A DNA stretch of 64,000 bases. It comes from Rhizobium sp. 18065 (GTDB taxonomy: Bacteria; Pseudomonadota; Alphaproteobacteria; Rhizobiales; Rhizobiaceae). The notes under the pieces were generated by a model that saw only the letters and a program-made list of their open reading frames with translations, did not search any database and was not told where the DNA came from. A program made the translations under genes and the position numbers. The stretch's first letter is position 1; each line of letters opens with the position of its first letter. Below are positions 8,704 through 16,543 of the stretch, one piece after another. Location of the stretch: positions 28,539-92,538 of the forward strand of contig NZ_CACSJP010000013.1 of assembly GCF_902706095.1 (NCBI RefSeq). Direction: 5' to 3'.

Positions 8704-9921
8704 TCAGCGCGGCCGCTCGTCCGGGTCCGGCGTGTTTGGCGAGCCGGTGACGTCGGTGCCCTGCATCGGCAGGGCCACGGCGAGGAAGTCGGTCTTGTCG
8801 GCCTGGTTCCCACTATCGGGCCGGCGCGAAATACGCCAGCCGGCATAGCTCGCATAAAGCGCGAAAGCCGTCGCCAGGAACCAGATCAGCGCACCCGGGC
8901 CAAGCCATTGCATCAACGAGCCCGCCATCACCGGTCCGGTGACGGTACCGAGACCGTAGAGGATCATGATGGCGCTCGACAGCGTCACATATTCGTCCGG
9001 CTCGGCCAGGTCATTGGCATGGGCGACGTTCAGCGAATAGACCGGATAGAGAACGGTGCCGACGAAGAAGCCGGCGATATAGACCGCAACCGCATTGTCG
9101 GCGTCGAACATCGTCATCATCAGGCAGGCCAGGACACCGAAGATACCGGCCCCGATCATCACCAGTCGGCGGTCGATCCGGTCCGACAGCCGCCCGATGG
9201 GCACCTGCGATATGGCGCCGCCGGCGAGAAGGGCGGCGAGCAGCGTCGCGCCCTCCGTCGTGTTCATGCCGATATTCTGCGAATAGACGCCGCCCAGGCT
9301 GCCCCAGGTGCCGGACAGCGCGCCGGACAGCAGCGAGCCGAAGAAGGCCAGCGGCGAGCGGCGATAGAGCCGCTTCAGGTCGAACTTGGCCTCGGCGATC
9401 GGCGTCGGCGACTGGGCCGTCGACAGGGCCACCGGAAACAGCGCCAGCGAGAAGATCAGGGCGCAGACCATGAACAGTTCCGGTCCGTCCGGGTTGCCGA
9501 GCGGCACGATATACTGGCCGCCGATCGAGCCGACGAGGCAGGTGACCATGTAGACCGAAAACAGCGCGCCGCGATTGGCATTGTTCACCCGTTCGTTCAG
9601 CCAGCTTTCGATCAGGAGATAGGCGCCGGCGATGGCGAAACCGGACAGGCCGCGGAAGATCATCCACGCCCACCATTCGACGACCAGCGCGCATAGCAGG
9701 ATGGACACGGTGAGCAGGGTGATCAGCGCGCCGAACACCCGCACATGCCCGACACGGCGCACGAAGATCGGCGTGACGATGCACGAGACCGTGAAGCCGA
9801 ACGTATAGCCTGTGGCGATGACGGAAATGGTGAAGGTGGACCAGCCCTCGCTGATCGAGCGGATCGGCAGCATGAACCCCATCAGCCCGAAGCCTGCCAT
9901 CATCAGCAGCGTCGAGAACAT
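8704..9921 (-). CDS. MFS transporter (12 TM)
   Basis: 405 residues from the ATG at 9921. The protein has about twelve hydrophobic segments, with the MFS loop motif in each half (VRRVGHVRVFG and GRLSDRIDRR). It resembles the YfkF/YcaD-like branch of unknown substrate. The start is uncertain: a TTG at 9954 has AGGT at suitable spacing and a GTG at 10059 is also in frame, but the extra residues before 9921 do not look transmembrane-compatible until LINSLASIATL. The last ~35 residues are polar and cytoplasmic. Convergent with the EamA gene, 12 bp apart. Confidence 0.85.
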   Translation of the reverse strand: MFSTLLMMAGFGLMGFMLPIRSISEGWSTFTISVIATGYTFGFTVSCIVTPIFVRRVGHVRVFGALITLLTVSILLCALVVEWWAWMIFRGLSGFAIAGAYLLIESWLNERVNNANRGALFSVYMVTCLVGSIGGQYIVPLGNPDGPELFMVCALIFSLALFPVALSTAQSPTPIAEAKFDLKRLYRRSPLAFFGSLLSGALSGTWGSLGGVYSQNIGMNTTEGATLLAALLAGGAISQVPIGRLSDRIDRRLVMIGAGIFGVLACLMMTMFDADNAVAVYIAGFFVGTVLYPVYSLNVAHANDLAEPDEYVTLSSAIMILYGLGTVTGPVMAGSLMQWLGPGALIWFLATAFALYASYAGWRISRRPDSGNQADKTDFLAVALPMQGTDVTGSPNTPDPDERPR

Positions 9922-10330
9922 CAGGGTGGCGATCGAGGCGAGGCTATTGATCAATTGGATACCTATCGCAGCACGGGAAAACGGACTCTGCCAATATTCG
10001 GTCTTGCGTGAACTGTCGATTGCGACGTGTTGCGACGCAAAGCTTCTACGTCGTTTCACGTATTGTCATATCGGCGCGGCAATAATTGATTGAAAAGCCG
10101 ACACGAATTCATTTACGGTAATATAAATTCCCGGACGGTGAACGTGACATACGGGGAATTCTTTAAAGCCACAGGGTTTCCATGCGTTTTGAACAAACTC
10201 CAATGCTGCGACGCGCTGTTCCTTGTCGAACCGCGATCGGTGCATTGTGCCGATATGGTTCACGTAGGGACCGGCTGCAGCGCAACTGTGGCGAACGGAT
10301 CCGTGGAGCATCGGCCACTGGAGATTGCCG
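9922..10330. other. Intergenic region upstream of MFS and winged-helix genes
   Basis: About 410 bp between divergent genes. It includes the alternative 5' extension of the MFS gene (to 9954 or 10059). Around 10060-10140 it is AT-rich, as expected for promoters. Short ORFs here have no ribosome sites or recognisable content. No RNA structure stands out. Confidence 0.4.
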
Positions 10331-11227
10331 ATGGCTTTGAAGGTGGAAGACGTGACGGGCCATCACGGCTTTATCGAGGCATTGCAGGGGTTCGCCGCCA
10401 CGCTTCGTGCGCAGTTCGATGAAAGCCCGCGCCTGTCACGCATGCTGGCGTCGCATCAGCGGTGGCTTTTGAGCCAGGCTGCCTTCGCCCTGCAGCTTGA
10501 ATACGATGCCAACCAGCCTGGCAGCGGCCTGACCACCACCAATCTGCGCGAGATCATCACCTCCAGCAATGCGGCGAGCCGCAACACCGTGCTGAATTTT
10601 CTCGACCAGTTGCTCAGCTATCGCTTTTTGCGCATTGCCGGAGAAAGCAACCGTCGTCCGCGCCGCTATGAGGCAACGGAGATTTCCCATGCGGCGATGT
10701 ATCGATGGGTTCTGGCCAATCTGTCCGTCCTCGATCGCCTTGACGGTGCGGGGCGCGTGGCACGTCTGCTCGCAGAGCCGACGCTGATGCACAAGATTCA
10801 ACCGCAGATCGCCAGACGGGCCTGCCTTGATCCGCGCTGGCTCGAGCCGCCCCCCCGCGTGGCGCTGTTTCTGTGGACCGAAGCCGGTGGACTGGTGATG
10901 GACGATCTGATTCGCCGGGCGATCGACTTGTCGCCGGGTGCCGACGGCTATGACATCGGCCGCATCGACGCCCGGCTGATGGCCGAGCAGTTCATGATCT
11001 CAAGAACGCACTTGCAGCGCCTTGTGCGCCGCGCTGTCGAGACCGGTTGCCTCGCCTGGTCGGACAAGGCCAAGAGCCGCTATCTGCTGAAGGCTGATTT
11101 TCTGGCGGAATATTGCGGCTGGCAGGCAGTGAAATTCTCGATCGTCGATCATGCCTACGAGATGATCTGCGGACCGGCCCGGCTGGAAGAGCCGGAGCCG
11201 CATCTGGTGGCGGTCGGCGAGGTGTGA
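10331..11227 (+). CDS. Unnamed protein with two winged-helix-like DNA-binding regions
   Basis: 298 residues from the ATG at 10331 (a TTG two codons earlier is in frame). Residues about 58-112 (LREIITSSNAASRNTVLNFL then LLSYRFLRI) read as a MarR/GntR-like winged helix. Residues about 225-265 (MAEQFMISRTHLQRLVRRAV then TGCLAW) read as a second helix-turn-helix with a wing. Between them is a helical linker with an acidic/hydrophobic pattern. I recognise no named family. A two-headed transcription regulator is the simplest reading; it has no co-directional partner gene, so its target is unknown. Confidence 0.6.
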   Translation: MALKVEDVTGHHGFIEALQGFAATLRAQFDESPRLSRMLASHQRWLLSQAAFALQLEYDANQPGSGLTTTNLREIITSSNAASRNTVLNFLDQLLSYRFLRIAGESNRRPRRYEATEISHAAMYRWVLANLSVLDRLDGAGRVARLLAEPTLMHKIQPQIARRACLDPRWLEPPPRVALFLWTEAGGLVMDDLIRRAIDLSPGADGYDIGRIDARLMAEQFMISRTHLQRLVRRAVETGCLAWSDKAKSRYLLKADFLAEYCGWQAVKFSIVDHAYEMICGPARLEEPEPHLVAVGEV

Positions 11228-11322
11228 GCCCGCAAGCGCAGATTGCTGTGCGTGCAGGAAGACCGGGCGGCAACGGCGCCGGCCTGGTGCTGTGATTTGG
11301 CTGTCGTGAACTATCGGATCAA

Positions 11323-11481
11323 TCAGAAAGCCAGCGGCTGAACCGCCGGACGTTCGCCACGTGACAATGATGCCTGACGCTGGCGGGCGGCGTGGGAGTA
11401 TTCCGCCGAGGCGTTGACGGCGTGGCCGATTTGATTGACGACCTGGCGCAGGCTGCGGACGGGATGGAAAGATAGGGTCAT
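11323..11481 (-). CDS. Putative small protein, 52 aa
   Basis: The ATG at 11481 has AGAGGA seven bases upstream, the best reason to call it. The product begins MTLSFHPVRSLRQVVNQIG and is basic, with an amphipathic N-terminal helix and a Ser/Arg/Gln-rich tail. It recalls the many short basic proteins of rhizobia (DUF1127-like in size) but lacks that family's signature. No function can be given. Confidence 0.4.
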   Translation of the reverse strand: MTLSFHPVRSLRQVVNQIGHAVNASAEYSHAARQRQASLSRGERPAVQPLAF

Positions 11482-11728
11482 GGTCAGTCCTCTGCTGTGA
11501 ATGCATGTCAGCTTCAAGGATCGTATTAGTTCATGGCTGAACCGTTTGTGCAATGCACAAATCAACGACCCTGCTATGCGCCTTGCGCAAGAAAGCCTGC
11601 ATAGAGCGCACTAGCGCGTGCGCTGAAATCGAGAGAAGAGCATAAGAAAGGCGATCGAATGCCATGCGGCGTGATCTGCGCGTCAGACCTGACGCGCGGT
11701 GTACCGATTGATTTCAGCGCCGATGGGC

Positions 11729-11920
11729 TCAGGCGCGGAAATCGGCGAACACCGTTGCCGGGCGGGCAATGCGGCCGTTGGCGTCGGAGAACCGGGCGCT
11801 CAGCTGTTCGCAGGCGGCCAGCGCCGCACCACGGTGATAGGGATTGCTTGTCCGTGCATATTCTCCGGCGAGACGCACAGTTTCAAATTTGCAATGGATA
11901 GGGCGTGTGCGAAGGCTCAC
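11729..11920 (-). CDS. Putative small protein, 63 aa
   Basis: A GTG at 11920 is preceded by AAGGAA at proper spacing. The product starts MSLRTRPIHCKFETVRLAGEY and is basic with one Cys. It sits in an 836-bp stretch without larger genes, beside another short ORF on the same strand. Coding status is uncertain; no family is recognised. Confidence 0.35.
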   Translation of the reverse strand: MSLRTRPIHCKFETVRLAGEYARTSNPYHRGAALAACEQLSARFSDANGRIARPATVFADFRA

Positions 11921-12063
11921 GATGAAATTCCTTGTTAAGCACGTCCTCCCTTTCAGGTGTCAGATATCGCAGTGCAGCATAGATTCGGCAAGATCGCCAA
12001 GCGCGCTTCTGCATTGCGAAAAACGCATGGCTTATTTCATATTTCTTTAATGATGGCGCTTTT

Positions 12064-12945
12064 TTAATCAGTTTCGCCGGTCTTGATCCGCGCAGCAAAG
12101 GCCGAAAGATCCTGCCAGGCCAATGCCTTGCTGGCCGGCGCGGTCAAAAGCTCCTGCGGATGGAGGGTTGCCATGGATTGCACCGCATGGCCGCCGGCGC
12201 CGAGCGATCGCCACTGGCCGCGCAGCGCGTGGATCGTGCCGTTCTCGCCGAAAAAGAATCGCGCGGCAAAATTCCCGAGCACCAGCACCTGTTTCGGCGC
12301 AGCAAGGGCGATCTGCCGTTCGATGAAAGGCCGGCAGATTGCGCATTCCGGAACGGACGGCATGCGGTCGCCGGGCGGGCGCCACGGGATGATTGTGGAG
12401 ATCGTCACCGTCTCGCGGGTCTGGCCGATGGCGGCGAGCATCCGGTCGAGCATCAGGCCCGCACGGCCCGAAAAGGCCTGCCCCTCGCGATCGTCATCGG
12501 CGTTGGGCATCGGCCCGATCAGCATGATCCCGGATGCGGCCCCGCCGGTCGCCGAAATGGTCGAGCGGGCGCTGGTCTTGAGATTGCAGCTGGCAAAGCT
12601 TTCGATCGCCGTCTTCAGTTCGGCGAGCGAGCGCGCACTTTCAGCCGCAAAGCGGGCTTCAGCCACGGCGTTTTCGTCGGGTATGGCTGGCAGGGCGGAC
12701 GACAGCGACGGGGCTGGCCGCGCCGCCTGGCGTTCGTTGGATGACGTGCCGCGCGGCGACTGAGCTGCGGGTGCGCCTTGCGGCTCGGGCGCTGCACGCA
12801 CGACCTGCCGTGCCGTCTTCTCCGCCGCAAAGGCTGCGATCCTGTCGATCGGCGCGTCTTCGACCAGCCACTCGACCCCCGCTTCCGCATGGAAATGCAA
12901 AAGCGCGGCCAGTTCGGCATGCGTCATGTCACGGGCTTGGATCAT
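12064..12945 (-). CDS. Family-4-type uracil-DNA-glycosylase-like protein with incomplete Fe-S cysteine set
   Basis: 293 residues. The C-terminal ~170 residues follow the family 4 UDG fold: motif 1 is IGPMPNADDDREGQAFSGRAG-like (residues about 143-163), then RPPGDRMP, PFIERQI, VLVLGNFAARFF and the second active-site motif LHPQELL. Typical family 4 enzymes hold a 4Fe-4S cluster with four Cys in C-x2-C and C-x14/16-C positions. Here the first is Phe117 and the third is Trp188, so only Cys120 and Cys204 remain (Cys201 is extra). The first ~100 residues are a variable, Ala/Pro-rich extension. Removal of uracil from DNA is the family role; activity here is doubtful or cluster-independent. Confidence 0.75.
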   Translation of the reverse strand: MIQARDMTHAELAALLHFHAEAGVEWLVEDAPIDRIAAFAAEKTARQVVRAAPEPQGAPAAQSPRGTSSNERQAARPAPSLSSALPAIPDENAVAEARFAAESARSLAELKTAIESFASCNLKTSARSTISATGGAASGIMLIGPMPNADDDREGQAFSGRAGLMLDRMLAAIGQTRETVTISTIIPWRPPGDRMPSVPECAICRPFIERQIALAAPKQVLVLGNFAARFFFGENGTIHALRGQWRSLGAGGHAVQSMATLHPQELLTAPASKALAWQDLSAFAARIKTGETD

Positions 12946-13021
12946 GGCTTTGTTCTAGCCTTGCCCGCCGTCGTAATGCAAACCGATTCCGCGGCCGCAA
13001 GCCTGTCGCCAGCCTTTGGCC

Positions 13022-14314
13022 TCAGGCTGTCCACTGACTGATGTCGTCGCGCTCGCCGATCAGCGCCAGACCATGGGCGATCGACACGAGTTCTCCGCCG
13101 GTTTCGATCTTGTCGGCGGCGAAACGCCGCTTGAAGATGTCGCGCACGGCGGGAACGAAGGATGTGCCGCCGGTGAGGAAGACCTTGTCGATCTCGTCGG
13201 CCGTCGTCTTGGTCTCGGTCAGCAACTGGTCGAGGGCCGCCTCCATGCGCGAAAGATCCTCGGCGATCCAGGTTTCGAATTCGGCGCGGGTCACCCGCTT
13301 TTCCCCGGCCTTGCCGAGCGGCGCGAAGCGGAAGTCCGCTTCCTCGGCTGACGACAACGCCATCTTGGTTGCCGACACCGCCTGGTAGAGCGGATAGCCC
13401 TCGTCATGCTCGATCAGTTCGATGAACAGTTCGAGCTTGTCCGGCTCGACGGCCTGGCGCACCAGCGATTGTAGATCGGTGAATTCCTTCATCGTCTTGA
13501 ACACCGACAGCTGGTTCCAGCGCGAGAACGACAGATAGTAGTTGCTCGGCACGTCGAGCAGCTTGCCGAAGCTCTTGAACTGGCTGCCCTTGCCGATTTC
13601 CGGCGCGACCAGATGATCGATGATGCGCGCGTCGAACTGGTCGCCGGCAATGCCGACGCCGGAATGGCCGATCGGTCGGGCCGACAGCTTGCCGCCATGG
13701 GTCTCGAATCGTACCAGCGAGAAGTCGGTCGTGCCGCCGCCGAAATCGGCGACCAGAACGGTGGCATCCTGCTTCAGGTTCTGTGCGAAGTAGAAGGCGG
13801 CGGCGACCGGCTCATAGACATAGTGGATCTCGGGAAAGCCGAGCCGCGTCAGGGCTTCGTTGTAGCGTGTGGTGGCGAGCGCCGGATCGGCGCTGGCGCC
13901 GGCAAAATGCACCGGCCGTCCGGCAACCAGACGCTTGGCATCGCTTGGCCAGCCGTCGCCGGCATAGGCTTCGAGGCGCTTGAGGAAAACCTCCATCAGG
14001 TCTTCGAACTGGAAGCGCCGCGCATGCACCAGCGTACCCTGGAACACGGCAGAGGCGGCAAAGGTCTTGATCGACTGCAGGAAGCGACATTCGCCGGGAT
14101 TGTCGATGAAGGTGCGGATCGCGGCCTGTCCGGCCTCGACCTTCAAGGCGCCTGCGCCCAGCTGGCGGTCCTTCAGGAAGGATAACGCCGTGCGCATGCT
14201 GTCGGACGTGCCGGCCGGCGAGGTGTAGCGGATCGAATGGGTATGTTCGCGGTTCTCGGCCTGCGCGATTACCGTATTGGTCGTGCCGAAATCGAGCCCA
14301 AGCGCGTGTGCCAT
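13022..14314 (-). CDS. Hsp70-family protein lacking the substrate-binding domain (YegD-like)
   Basis: 430 residues with the actin-like ATPase motifs of Hsp70: phosphate 1 LGLDFGTTNTVIA, phosphate 2 VLVADFGGGTTDFSLV and the adenosine motif VFLTGGTSFVPAVR. The protein ends after the ATPase domain, so the beta-sandwich and lid of DnaK (about 640 residues) are absent, as in E. coli YegD. The ATG has AAGGAG upstream. It is probably a cytoplasmic chaperone-like ATPase; its client and partner are unknown, and no J-protein or exchange factor is encoded nearby. Confidence 0.85.
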   Translation of the reverse strand: MAHALGLDFGTTNTVIAQAENREHTHSIRYTSPAGTSDSMRTALSFLKDRQLGAGALKVEAGQAAIRTFIDNPGECRFLQSIKTFAASAVFQGTLVHARRFQFEDLMEVFLKRLEAYAGDGWPSDAKRLVAGRPVHFAGASADPALATTRYNEALTRLGFPEIHYVYEPVAAAFYFAQNLKQDATVLVADFGGGTTDFSLVRFETHGGKLSARPIGHSGVGIAGDQFDARIIDHLVAPEIGKGSQFKSFGKLLDVPSNYYLSFSRWNQLSVFKTMKEFTDLQSLVRQAVEPDKLELFIELIEHDEGYPLYQAVSATKMALSSAEEADFRFAPLGKAGEKRVTRAEFETWIAEDLSRMEAALDQLLTETKTTADEIDKVFLTGGTSFVPAVRDIFKRRFAADKIETGGELVSIAHGLALIGERDDISQWTA

Positions 14315-14516
14315 GGCCGCCGCTCCTTTGTCATCATGCTGTCAGAGAATGCCGGTCAGGCCGGCACATGGCCCGGGCCTCTGGCCGGGCACGGGAAAGC
14401 GCGCCTGATGCCACAGGGGGGGCTGAAGGGCAAGCGGAAATGCTGCGTTGCGAGAGGGCGAAGTCCCACGGCTTGTGATGTACGCGCGGTCTCGCCTTCG
14501 TGACAAACGCGCTTTT

Positions 14517-14532
14517 CGGCAGTATTCTGCCG
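14517..14532 (+). promoter_or_regulatory. Hairpin/palindrome at the mntA start
   Basis: CGGCAG-TATT-CTGCCG ends 3 bases before the ATG at 14536, exactly where a ribosome site should be. It could be an autoregulatory operator or a structure that limits translation. Confidence 0.4.
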
Positions 14533-14535
14533 TCT

Positions 14536-14835
14536 ATGAAGCGTGATGTCGCTATTGCCCGTCTCAAAGCCGCCGAGCCGCAAATCCGCGCGCACGGGGT
14601 GGCCGCCCTTTATCTCTATGGATCGCATGCACGAGACGAGGCCCGGCAAGGCAGCGATGTCGATGTCTTTGTCGATCCTGCCAACGATCGGTTTTATGAC
14701 CTCGAAAACTTCATGGGCGCGTATCGCGATATCCAACAAGCTCTTGGCGGCAGCGAAATCGGATATGTCACGCGCAACGGTCTCTCGGCTTACATTCGGG
14801 CTGCCGTGGAGCGGGAAGCCGTGCGGGTTTTCTGA
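14536..14835 (+). CDS. mntA: MntA-like nucleotidyltransferase antitoxin
   Basis: 99 residues from the ATG at 14536; a GTG at 14500 is also in frame. It contains the minimal nucleotidyltransferase signature LYGSHARDEARQGSDVDVFVD, giving Gly-Ser and the DxD metal-binding pair. In type VII toxin-antitoxin systems this domain modifies the HepT toxin on tyrosine and neutralises it. The stop codon overlaps the next start (TGATG), so the two genes are translationally coupled. The ribosome site is missing; a hairpin occupies its place. Confidence 0.8.
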   Translation: MKRDVAIARLKAAEPQIRAHGVAALYLYGSHARDEARQGSDVDVFVDPANDRFYDLENFMGAYRDIQQALGGSEIGYVTRNGLSAYIRAAVEREAVRVF

Positions 14836-15161
14836 TGTCGGCCTCGAAAGCGCCTTTGCTTCGGCTACGGCATATCCGTGATGAACTCGATTGGATCCTG
14901 CCAACGTTCCGCGATGTGCCCTTCGAAACGTTCGCCGCAGATATTGTGCAGATCAGGGCCGTCGAAAGAGGATTGCTGATCATCTCCGAGGCGGCCAAGG
15001 CCTTGCCCATCGATATGCTGGAATCCTATCCGGAAATCGAATGGCATGCAGTCAGATCGATCGGCAATCTTCTCCGTCACGAGTACGAGCGGGTCGAACC
15101 GAAGACCCTGTGGCGAACGGTGACGGTCAGCTTACCCAGACTTTCCGTCGTGATCGACTAA
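14835..15161 (+). CDS. hepT: HepT-like (DUF86, HEPN) ribonuclease toxin
   Basis: 108 residues. The protein is all-helical, with the HEPN-type core ending in RSIGNLLRHEYERVE. The canonical RNase motif is R-x4-6-H-x-Y; here the His-x-Tyr is intact, but the nearest upstream Arg apart from the adjacent one lies eight residues before His. This is the IGNxLRHxY variant. The start overlaps the mntA stop. The family cleaves RNA and is silenced by MntA-dependent AMP addition to the motif tyrosine. Whether this spacing keeps activity is not known from sequence. Confidence 0.8.
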   Translation: MSASKAPLLRLRHIRDELDWILPTFRDVPFETFAADIVQIRAVERGLLIISEAAKALPIDMLESYPEIEWHAVRSIGNLLRHEYERVEPKTLWRTVTVSLPRLSVVID

Positions 15162-15210
15162 ATGCTTGCCGATCTGGTGCGATAGGGCGGCGCATCGATG
15201 CGGCGGATTT

Positions 15211-15411
15211 CTATCTCAGCCGGCGGACAAACAGCAACACGGCGACCCCGATGGCCGCCAGGATAGCACCGCGCAGGATCCACGGCGTCTGGTTGATCAT
15301 GAAACTGGAGGCAGGATAGGGGAAGACGCCGGTCCCCTGGCCGATCCAGATCAGGCCGATCAGGACCGCAAGGATGCCCACGACCCGTAGCAGAATGCGA
15401 ATGATGGGCAT
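15211..15411 (-). CDS. Small two-TM membrane protein, 66 aa
   Basis: The ATG at 15411 follows AGGAG at normal spacing. The product MPIIRILLRVVGILAVLIGL continues into a second hydrophobic helix (about residues 46-62, ending FVRRLR). The hydrophilic turn QGTGVFPYPASSFM with a short loop between the helices is a pattern common in rhizobial hypothetical membrane proteins. Function unknown. It lies downstream of, and on the same strand as, the SDR gene, about 140 bp away. Confidence 0.65.
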   Translation of the reverse strand: MPIIRILLRVVGILAVLIGLIWIGQGTGVFPYPASSFMINQTPWILRGAILAAIGVAVLLFVRRLR

Positions 15412-15553
15412 CTCTTGTTCTCCTGCCCGATAAGGGCGTCGTTGCATGTTGGTTGTGCGGAAATAGCCTGCCAGCCATACGGCGTCAGGCCCTCCTGCTG
15501 CGCGCGGTCCGGTAAGCGGGGGTGCGCCGGCCGGACCGGAGTCTTGCAAGTCC

Positions 15554-16339
15554 TCAGTTCGATTTCGCCGCGCCGCCATCGACGCGCAACATCGTGCCGG
15601 TGATGTAGCTCGCCTGCGCCGAGCAAAGGAACGCTCCGGCCGCGGCGAATTCCTCGACGGTGCCGAGCCGCTGCGCCGGGATCGACTTGACGGATGCCGT
15701 GCGGATCTCCTCCAGCGACTTGCCGCTGCGCTTGGCATTTGCGCCGTCGAGTTCGTCGATACGGTCGGTATGGATGCGGCCGGGCAGGAGCATGTTGGCG
15801 GTGACGCCATAGGACGCGACTTCCGCCGACAGCGTCTTGTTCCAGCCGACCAGCGCGCCACGCAGCGTGTTGGACAGCGCGAGATTGGGGATCGGCTCGA
15901 AGACGCCGGACGAGGCGACGGTCAGGATGCGGCCGAAGCCTTGCGTCTTCATCAGCGGCACCAGCGCATTGGTCAGCGTGATGACGCGCACGACCATCGA
16001 CTGGAAGAAATTGTAGAGCTTCTCCGCATCCATGTCCTCGACCGTGCCGGGCGTCGGGCCGCCGGTATTGTTGACCAGGATGTCGATGCCGCCGAGCTTG
16101 TGGTGCACGGCTTGAAGCATGGTGTCGACGAAATGTGCGTCGGCGAGATCGGCCACGACGTAGTCAGCCTTGCCGCCGGCAGCCTGGATCGCTTCGACAT
16201 TGGCCTTCAGCTTCTCTTCCGTGCGGCCGCAGATCAGCACATGGCAGCCTTCCGCCGCAAGCGCCTTGGCAATGCCGAGGCCAAGCCCGCGCGAGGCGGC
16301 GAGTACGAGCGCGCGTTTTCCCGAAATTCCGAGATCCAT
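15554..16339 (-). CDS. SDR-family oxidoreductase lacking the usual catalytic Tyr (BKR-like)
   Basis: 261 residues from the ATG at 16339, preceded by GGAAGGA. The open frame runs 800 bases further upstream but has no coding character there. The nucleotide-binding end is VLAASRGLGLGIAKALA, with Ser-Arg replacing the common TGxxxGxG form, followed by LVNNTGGPTPG and VASSGVFEP. The active-site YxxxK is replaced by LSNTLRGAL, so both Tyr and Lys are lost. This matches a known SDR subgroup that resembles beta-ketoacyl reductase without a perfect tetrad. Role unclear. Confidence 0.8.
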   Translation of the reverse strand: MDLGISGKRALVLAASRGLGLGIAKALAAEGCHVLICGRTEEKLKANVEAIQAAGGKADYVVADLADAHFVDTMLQAVHHKLGGIDILVNNTGGPTPGTVEDMDAEKLYNFFQSMVVRVITLTNALVPLMKTQGFGRILTVASSGVFEPIPNLALSNTLRGALVGWNKTLSAEVASYGVTANMLLPGRIHTDRIDELDGANAKRSGKSLEEIRTASVKSIPAQRLGTVEEFAAAGAFLCSAQASYITGTMLRVDGGAAKSN

Positions 16340-16543
16340 GAGTGAAATCCTTCCCTGAATTGCTTTGCGTTGACCCGAGTCTAGAAGCCGCGACAAAGCT
16401 TGGAAAGGTCTGTTGTGCCTGCAAGTGACCTTTTGCAGAAATGCCGAATTCCGCGGGCCTGCAACATTACGCAAGCTTAACTTGCCCGGGATCGCCTTTC
16501 GGTGAATGCAGGTCATCGGCAATTGATCAAAGGGCAATGAGAC

